NCBI GenBank assembly: GCA_013698135.1
Contig: JACCVM010000101.1
Location: 1-10,104, forward strand
Direction: 5' to 3'
DNA from: Euzebyaceae bacterium
Lineage (GTDB): Bacteria > Actinomycetota > Nitriliruptoria > Euzebyales > Egibacteraceae
DNA length: 10,104 nt
Shown here: positions 6,390 to 10,104 of the stretch, piece after piece
Position numbering within the stretch: the first letter of the stretch is position 1
How the letters are laid out: each line of letters begins with the position of its first letter
The notes under the pieces: model-generated
What the model saw: the letters and a program-made list of their open reading frames with translations, nothing else
Database searches by the model: none
What the model was told of the DNA's origin: nothing
Made by a program: the position numbers and the translations under genes

Positions 6390-7553
6390 ATGAAGGTCGT
6401 GCTGCGCAACCCGAGCCGCACCGAAGTCGTGGCTGGGCCCGCCAGGGTCGGCGACGTCCTTGCTCGCTTTGCCATCAACCCTGAGACGGTCCTGGTCATC
6501 CACGCCGGTGAACTGGTCACCAAGGACGTCGTGATGGCTGACGACGCCGAGCTGGAGGTACGGCCGGTCATCTCCGGCGGGGCCGGTCCGGCGCGGTGCC
6601 ACCAGTGCCATGGCACGGCGGTGATCGAGGTGCGGCGCCACAACGCCGCCTACTGTGCCGAGCACTTCGTCGATCACGTCCGCACGCAGGTTCGTGAGGC
6701 CATCGACCGCCACCGGATGATGTCCTACGACGACCGCATCCTCGTCGCGGTCTCCGGCGGCAAGGATTCGCTGGCCCTCTGGGACCTGCTGCTGGACATG
6801 GGCTACCGCGCCGACGGGCTGTATCTAGGGCTTGGCATCGGTGAGTACTCCGATTACTCCGGCCGGCTGGTGGCCGATTACGCCGCCGCGCGCGACGCCA
6901 CCCTGCACACCGTGGACCTGGCCGGCGAGTACGGCTACGACATTCCCACCGCGACCGGCTTGCGCAACCGCTCCTCGTGCGGCGTATGCGGGCTGTCCAA
7001 GCGCTACGTGTTCAACCGTGTGGCGCTGGAGCACGGCTACGACGTCATGGCCACCGGCCACAACCTCGACGACGAGGCGGCGCAGCTGCTCGGCAACGTG
7101 CTGCGCTGGCAGACCCCGTTCATGGCTCGCCAGTCGGTGGCCCTGCCCGACAGTGGCGGATTGGCGCGCAAGGTCAAGCCGCTGTACCGCCTGGGGGAAC
7201 GGGAGATGGCCGCCTACTGCGTCATCCGGGGCCTCGAGTACGTGGTGGAGGAGTGCCCGATGGTGGGCGGCAACACGGTCCTGCGCTACAAGGACGCGCT
7301 CAACGAGCTGGAACGCACCAGCCCAGGCACCAAGGCGCAGTTCCTGTTCGGTTTCCTTGACCGGGTCCAGTCCACGCACTTCGCGAACGCCGACCCGGCG
7401 GGGGAGCAGCTGGTCGCCTGCAGTGGTTGCGGCCTGCCGACCACTCGACCACGGCAAACCGACATCGCGCCCGTCTGCGCCTTCTGCCGCACCCGCGAAC
7501 GGGTGGTGGCTTCGGCCGGTCGCCGCGACGGCGTCACCGCCACCCGGCCGTGA
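6390..7553 (+). CDS. TtuB-TtuA fusion: ubiquitin-fold sulfur carrier joined to tRNA 2-thiolation enzyme
   Basis: 387 residues from the ATG at 6390; the ATG at 6366 in the same frame has a possible AGG site and would add eight residues. Residues 1-64 are a ThiS/MoaD-like beta-grasp carrier very like Thermus TtuB (start MKVVLRNPSR, middle NPETV, end ISGG at 61-64). After AGPAR comes a full TtuA: N-terminal zinc finger Cys70, Cys73, Cys89, His92; PP-loop SGGKDS at 122-127; iron-sulfur ligands Cys197, Cys200 and Cys289; GHNLDDEAA at 223-231; and C-terminal zinc finger Cys344, Cys347, Cys363, Cys366. TtuA adenylates U54 of tRNA and inserts sulfur delivered by TtuB thiocarboxylate, giving 2-thio(ribo)thymidine. 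No start codon lies in frame between residue 49 and Cys70, so TtuA cannot start separately. trmI follows after 13 bases. The domain calls are firm; whether the fusion is cleaved is unknown. Confidence 0.93.
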   Translation: MKVVLRNPSRTEVVAGPARVGDVLARFAINPETVLVIHAGELVTKDVVMADDAELEVRPVISGGAGPARCHQCHGTAVIEVRRHNAAYCAEHFVDHVRTQVREAIDRHRMMSYDDRILVAVSGGKDSLALWDLLLDMGYRADGLYLGLGIGEYSDYSGRLVADYAAARDATLHTVDLAGEYGYDIPTATGLRNRSSCGVCGLSKRYVFNRVALEHGYDVMATGHNLDDEAAQLLGNVLRWQTPFMARQSVALPDSGGLARKVKPLYRLGEREMAAYCVIRGLEYVVEECPMVGGNTVLRYKDALNELERTSPGTKAQFLFGFLDRVQSTHFANADPAGEQLVACSGCGLPTTRPRQTDIAPVCAFCRTRERVVASAGRRDGVTATRP

Positions 7554-7566
7554 CCCGCAGTTCGCC

Positions 7567-8370
7567 GTGACCGTCCGCCATCCGGGCCACCCTGATCCCT
7601 TCGGCGACGGTGACAAGGTCCTGCTGCTGGACCGCAAGCAGCGGCGCTACCTGCTGACCTTGCGTCCCGGCGGTGAGTTCCACTCCCACTACGGTGTGCT
7701 GCCCCACGGGGCGTTGCTGGGGCTGCCCGAGGGCTCGTCGGTGACGACGACGAAGGGCTCGACCTTGCTGGCGGTCCGTCCGACCTCTGCCGACTGGACC
7801 GTCAAGGCTCCGCGCGGAGCGCAGGTGGTCTACCCCAAGGACCAGGCGATGATCGTGGCGTTGGCCGACATCTGCCCGAGGGCCACGGTGGTCGAGGCCG
7901 GCGCCGGCTCGGGAGCACTCACGTCGGCGCTGCTGCGGGCGGTCGGCCCCGGCGGGCAGGTCATCAGCTTCGAGCTGCGCGACGAGTTCGCCGATGTCGC
8001 CGAGCGCAACGTCATCGATCGCTTCGGCACCCACCCGCACAACTGGCAGCTGCGGCGAGGCGATGTCATCGCGGGGCTGTCGGGTATGGCCTGCGACCGC
8101 GTGGTGCTCGACCTGTCCGAGCCATGGACGGTGCTGGACGCCGCCGTCGAGGCGCTGCACTCCGGCGGCATCTTGTGCGGCTACACCCCGTCGGTGCCGC
8201 AGGTGATGCGCCTGCACGAGGCGCTGGCCGGCGACGCTCGTTGGGGGATGTCGCAGACGACCGAGACGCTGGTGCGCGGCTGGCACGTTGACGGCCTGGC
8301 CGTGCGGCCCGACCACCGCATGGTTGCCCACACCGCCTTCCTGACGACGGCCAGGCGTCTGGCTGGCTGA
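7567..8370 (+). CDS. trmI: tRNA (adenine(58)-N1)-methyltransferase TrmI
   Basis: 267 residues from a GTG start 13 bases after the upstream stop. It is a class I SAM methyltransferase of the GCD14/TrmI family, which as a homotetramer methylates N1 of A58 in the tRNA T loop. The N-terminal small beta domain contains HYGVLPHGALLG (41-52). The SAM-binding motif is VVEAGAGSGALT (108-119), the ribose-binding acidic residue is Glu136 in SFEL, and the catalytic motif is LDLSEPW (181-187) with Asp182. GGILCGYTPSVPQVM (200-214) is another family block. Its length fits bacterial TrmI proteins, about 250-280 residues. Pairing with the 2-thiolation gene makes a T-loop modification unit. The gene converges on the response regulator, with six bases between the stops. 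Confidence 0.94.
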   Translation: MTVRHPGHPDPFGDGDKVLLLDRKQRRYLLTLRPGGEFHSHYGVLPHGALLGLPEGSSVTTTKGSTLLAVRPTSADWTVKAPRGAQVVYPKDQAMIVALADICPRATVVEAGAGSGALTSALLRAVGPGGQVISFELRDEFADVAERNVIDRFGTHPHNWQLRRGDVIAGLSGMACDRVVLDLSEPWTVLDAAVEALHSGGILCGYTPSVPQVMRLHEALAGDARWGMSQTTETLVRGWHVDGLAVRPDHRMVAHTAFLTTARRLAG

Positions 8371-8387
8371 GGCTGGCTACGCCTGGA
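8351..8387. repeat. Inverted repeat spanning the convergent trmI and response-regulator stops
   Basis: CCAGGCGT (8351-8358) and ACGCCTGG (8379-8386) are perfect 8-bp arms around a 20-base loop made of CTGGCT-like repeats. The arms fall in the last codons of both genes. This could form a hairpin in either transcript and act as a weak two-way terminator. There is no T tract, so the role is uncertain. Confidence 0.35.
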
Positions 8388-9087
8388 AGCGGTAGCCGCG
8401 TCCATGCATCGTCAGGATCCGGCGAGGTGTCGAGGGGTCAGCCTCGATCTTTTGGCGCAGCCGCCGGATCTCCACGGTGACCGCAGACGGCTGACCATGG
8501 CTGAACCCCCAGACCTGGGCCAACAGCGTGCGGCGGTCGAAGGTGCGGTCTGGCTGCCGCATGAGGTGCACCAGCAAAGCCTGCTCCAGCGGCGTCAGCG
8601 TCACCTGCCTGCCACCGCACCAGGCTTGATGGGTCACCAAATCCACGGTCACGTCCCCTGCGGTAACCGTCCGGTCACCGCCGGCCTGTGCGGCCCCGGC
8701 CGGTGCGCTGCGTCGCAGGATCGCCTCCACCCGAGCGGCGACCTCGCGAGCGGAGAACGGTTTGGTGACGAAGTCGTCGGCACCGAGGCGCAACCCGTTG
8801 ACCACGCTGTCTTCGTCGCGGCGGTCGCTCAACAGGATCACGGGGGTGGTGTGGCGACCACGAAGGGCGCGCAACACCTGCAGACCGTTCATGCGCGGCA
8901 GTGACAGGTCCAGCACCATCAGCCGCGGCGGATTAGCTAGGGCCGAGGCCAGCGCCTCCTGCCCGTCGTGGAGCACCTCCACGTCGAAGCCGTCCCTGCG
9001 CAGATAGGCCGACAGCACGCTGGTGGTGTTGTGCTCGTCGTCGACGACGAGCACACGACCGGGTGCTGCGGCTGGTGAGGCCGTCAT
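8377..9087 (-). CDS. OmpR/PhoB family response regulator
   Basis: 236 residues from ATG 9087. The receiver domain (about 11-125) carries the acidic pair Asp16-Asp17, phospho-acceptor Asp60 in LMVLDLSLPRMNG, the switch serine Ser87 and Lys109 in KPF. The C-terminal winged-helix DNA-binding domain (about 140-235) has the family pattern LTPLEQALLVHLMRQPDRTF, VEIRRLRQKIE and GRGYRF. It is a DNA-binding transcription regulator switched by phosphorylation. No sensor kinase is encoded in the window, so its partner is elsewhere or it is an orphan. GGAGG lies only two bases before the ATG, so in-frame GTG codons shortly upstream (such as 9096) are credible alternative starts. It is divergent from the sortase gene, which is a reasonable candidate target. 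Confidence 0.92.
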   Translation of the reverse strand: MTASPAAAPGRVLVVDDEHNTTSVLSAYLRRDGFDVEVLHDGQEALASALANPPRLMVLDLSLPRMNGLQVLRALRGRHTTPVILLSDRRDEDSVVNGLRLGADDFVTKPFSAREVAARVEAILRRSAPAGAAQAGGDRTVTAGDVTVDLVTHQAWCGGRQVTLTPLEQALLVHLMRQPDRTFDRRTLLAQVWGFSHGQPSAVTVEIRRLRQKIEADPSTPRRILTMHGRGYRFQA

Positions 9088-9175
9088 GGCCTCCACGACT
9101 TCCACCTCGGGCGCCCACGCCCACCGGTCGGGGGGGCTCCCGGCCGCCGACAGGGGGATCGGTACGGGACGGTCG

Positions 9176-9191
9176 GTAACAAGGATATTAC
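9176..9191. promoter_or_regulatory. Imperfect palindrome and -10 element between response regulator and sortase genes
   Basis: GTAACAAGGATATTAC is a partly symmetric 16-mer (GTAA...TTAC arms). On the minus strand it contains TAATAT (9185-9190), a good -10 hexamer for the response regulator gene with a leader of about 90 bases. It is also the most AT-rich spot in the 171-base divergent gap. The overlap would allow a regulator bound here to affect that promoter. No clear -35 was found. Confidence 0.3.
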
Positions 9192-9247
9192 AGAACCGCC
9201 CGTTTTGGGGCCTCGGGTACGAATCAACGCTGAGATAGCCCATGATC

Positions 9248-9252
9248 GGAGG
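9248..9252 (+). promoter_or_regulatory. Ribosome binding site of the sortase gene
   Basis: GGAGG followed by six bases points to TTG at 9259 as start, rather than an earlier in-frame TTG at 9205 that would add residues before the membrane segment. Confidence 0.6.
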
Positions 9253-9258
9253 TGTGGT

Positions 9259-9996
9259 TTGCGCCGTTTCTTGCAGTTTGGGGTCGTTGTGGTCGGACTG
9301 ACGCTGGTGTATATGGTCGCGCCTCTCATCGGGTCTCCCGGCAGTGGTGAGGTCCGGCGCGTCGTCACCGAGGACGGGCAGACCCGGCTGGTGCCGGTCG
9401 TGCCCAGCCAGCGGGAACCCGCCGTCACCCGGCGCCTGCGCGACCTGCGCCACAACGGCGGCGACGACGTCCAAGTCGCCAGCGGTGACGACCCGGTCGC
9501 CGGTTCATCTAGTCGGCTACGCAGCTTGTTCGTGAACGACAAGCGCAAGGGTGGGCCGATCGGTCGGATTCAGATCCCCGCCATCGACGTCAACGAGCGC
9601 TACCGGCGCGGGGTGTACGACGAACCCCTGCGGAAGGGCCCTGGTCACTGGCCGGGCACGCCGCTGCCGGGCGCCCCTGGCAACAGCGTTCTGTCGGGTC
9701 ACCGCACGACCTACACAAAGCCGTTCGCCGACCTCGACCTGCTGGATCGCGGCGACCGCGTGGTCACCACCCTGGGCGGCAAGCACCGCACCACCTACCG
9801 CGTGACCAAGACGACCGTGGTCCCCGAATCGAAGTACGTGAAGTTCGTCCTGCGCCAGCCACAGGCCCGGCGCGCCCGAATGATCACGATGTTCGCCTGC
9901 ACCCCCAAGGGCTACCGGACCCACCGCATCGTGGTGCAGGCCAAGGCGCGGCCCTCAGATCTCGACGCCGTCGATCGAGGAGGTGCTCGCGGCTAA
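9259..9996 (+). CDS. Class E-like sortase (cysteine transpeptidase)
   Basis: 245 residues from TTG 9259. One N-terminal membrane segment (about 7-25) anchors the enzyme with its catalytic domain outside. A charged linker of roughly 70 residues precedes the sortase beta-barrel, which begins near GPIGRIQIPAIDV. Catalytic residues are His148 in LSGHRTTYTKPF, Cys214 in TMFACTPKGY and Arg223 in THRIVVQA. The GHR-TY--PF block and a His-to-Cys distance of 66 residues fit actinobacterial class E sortases. Sortases cleave a C-terminal sorting signal and join the protein to a cell-wall peptide or pilin. No sorting-signal substrate is encoded in the window, so targets are unknown. The Cys motif reads FAC where many class E members have TTC or TC. 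It is divergent from the response regulator gene. Confidence 0.9.
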   Translation: MRRFLQFGVVVVGLTLVYMVAPLIGSPGSGEVRRVVTEDGQTRLVPVVPSQREPAVTRRLRDLRHNGGDDVQVASGDDPVAGSSSRLRSLFVNDKRKGGPIGRIQIPAIDVNERYRRGVYDEPLRKGPGHWPGTPLPGAPGNSVLSGHRTTYTKPFADLDLLDRGDRVVTTLGGKHRTTYRVTKTTVVPESKYVKFVLRQPQARRARMITMFACTPKGYRTHRIVVQAKARPSDLDAVDRGGARG

Positions 9997-10045
9997 CCGG
10001 CTTTGCAGGCCACCACGGTCCATCCGATTGAAGAAAGGTGCAGTC

Positions 10046-10104
10046 TTGAAGAGGCCTGAGCTGTTTCACGGCCAGCCCGTCATGGCGTTCGACACCGAGG
10101 ACAG
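10046..10104 (+). CDS. Start of an unidentified protein gene (3' end outside window)
   Basis: From TTG 10046 a frame stays open to the window end, giving 19 residues (MKRPELFHGQPVMAFDTED). AAAGG at 10034-10038 lies seven bases upstream as a ribosome binding site. ATG 10082 or an earlier in-frame GTG (9983) are less likely starts. It follows the sortase stop by 49 bases on the same strand and may be co-transcribed. Too little is visible to name a family. Confidence 0.4.
   Translation, partial: MKRPELFHGQPVMAFDTED

Noticed and set aside
6560..6610. TtuB-TtuA fusion as a sequencing frameshift joining two genes
   Set aside because: There is no start codon in the TtuA frame near the junction and no stop just after Gly-Gly in the neighbouring frames that would mark an original gene end, so a single indel does not easily produce two normal genes. 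It still deserves confirmation from relatives.
9976..9985. GAGGAGGTG near the sortase 3' end as a start site for the next gene
   Set aside because: The purine run abuts the GTG with no spacer; the AAAGG plus TTG at 10046 in the same frame is better placed.

Overview
The window is GC-rich, densely coded bacterial DNA. The gene content points to the Actinomycetota: a class E-type sortase, a GCD14/TrmI-type tRNA methyltransferase, a phosphoribosyltransferase paired with a small hydrolase, and frequent GTG/TTG starts with at least one apparently leaderless gene. A deep-branching class such as Acidimicrobiia would fit, but the sequence alone does not settle this. Most of the window reads as chromosome; the left edge is the end of an integrated element.

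Layout. (1) 1-375: the 3' part of a tyrosine-recombinase integrase, converging on a complete tRNA-Leu(GAG) gene (452-536, minus strand). This is the usual arrangement at the end of an element integrated into a tRNA 3' end. (2) 594-3991, minus strand: a probable operon that reads DUF1802-family protein, phosphoribosyltransferase, alpha/beta hydrolase, then a membrane-anchored M15 metallopeptidase with an unusual extracytoplasmic domain. The tRNA-Leu lies just downstream. (3) 4051-6309, plus strand: a mitochondrial-type aconitase, divergent from the DUF1802 gene. (4) 6390-8370, plus strand: a two-gene tRNA T-loop modification unit. The first gene is a natural fusion of a TtuB-like ubiquitin-fold sulfur carrier with a full TtuA-like tRNA 2-thiolation enzyme; the second is TrmI (m1A58 methyltransferase). 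(5) 8377-9087, minus strand: an OmpR/PhoB-type response regulator without a kinase beside it, divergent from (6) 9259-9996, a class E-like sortase. (7) The first codons of an unidentified gene start at 10046 and run off the right edge.

The most notable item is the TtuB-TtuA fusion. The carrier's Ile-Ser-Gly-Gly end, which in Thermus must be a free C-terminus to be thiocarboxylated, is here internal and lies five residues before the first zinc-finger cysteine of TtuA. Either a protease releases the carrier after Gly-Gly, much as ubiquitin is released from ribosomal-protein fusions, or the chemistry differs from Thermus. The next gene makes m1A58, which in Thermus promotes 2-thiolation at position 54, so the two genes make sense as one T-loop pathway. 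The tRNA-Leu in the window carries U54 and A58. No gene-free stretch exceeds 300 bases; the longest gap is the divergent 9088-9258 region.
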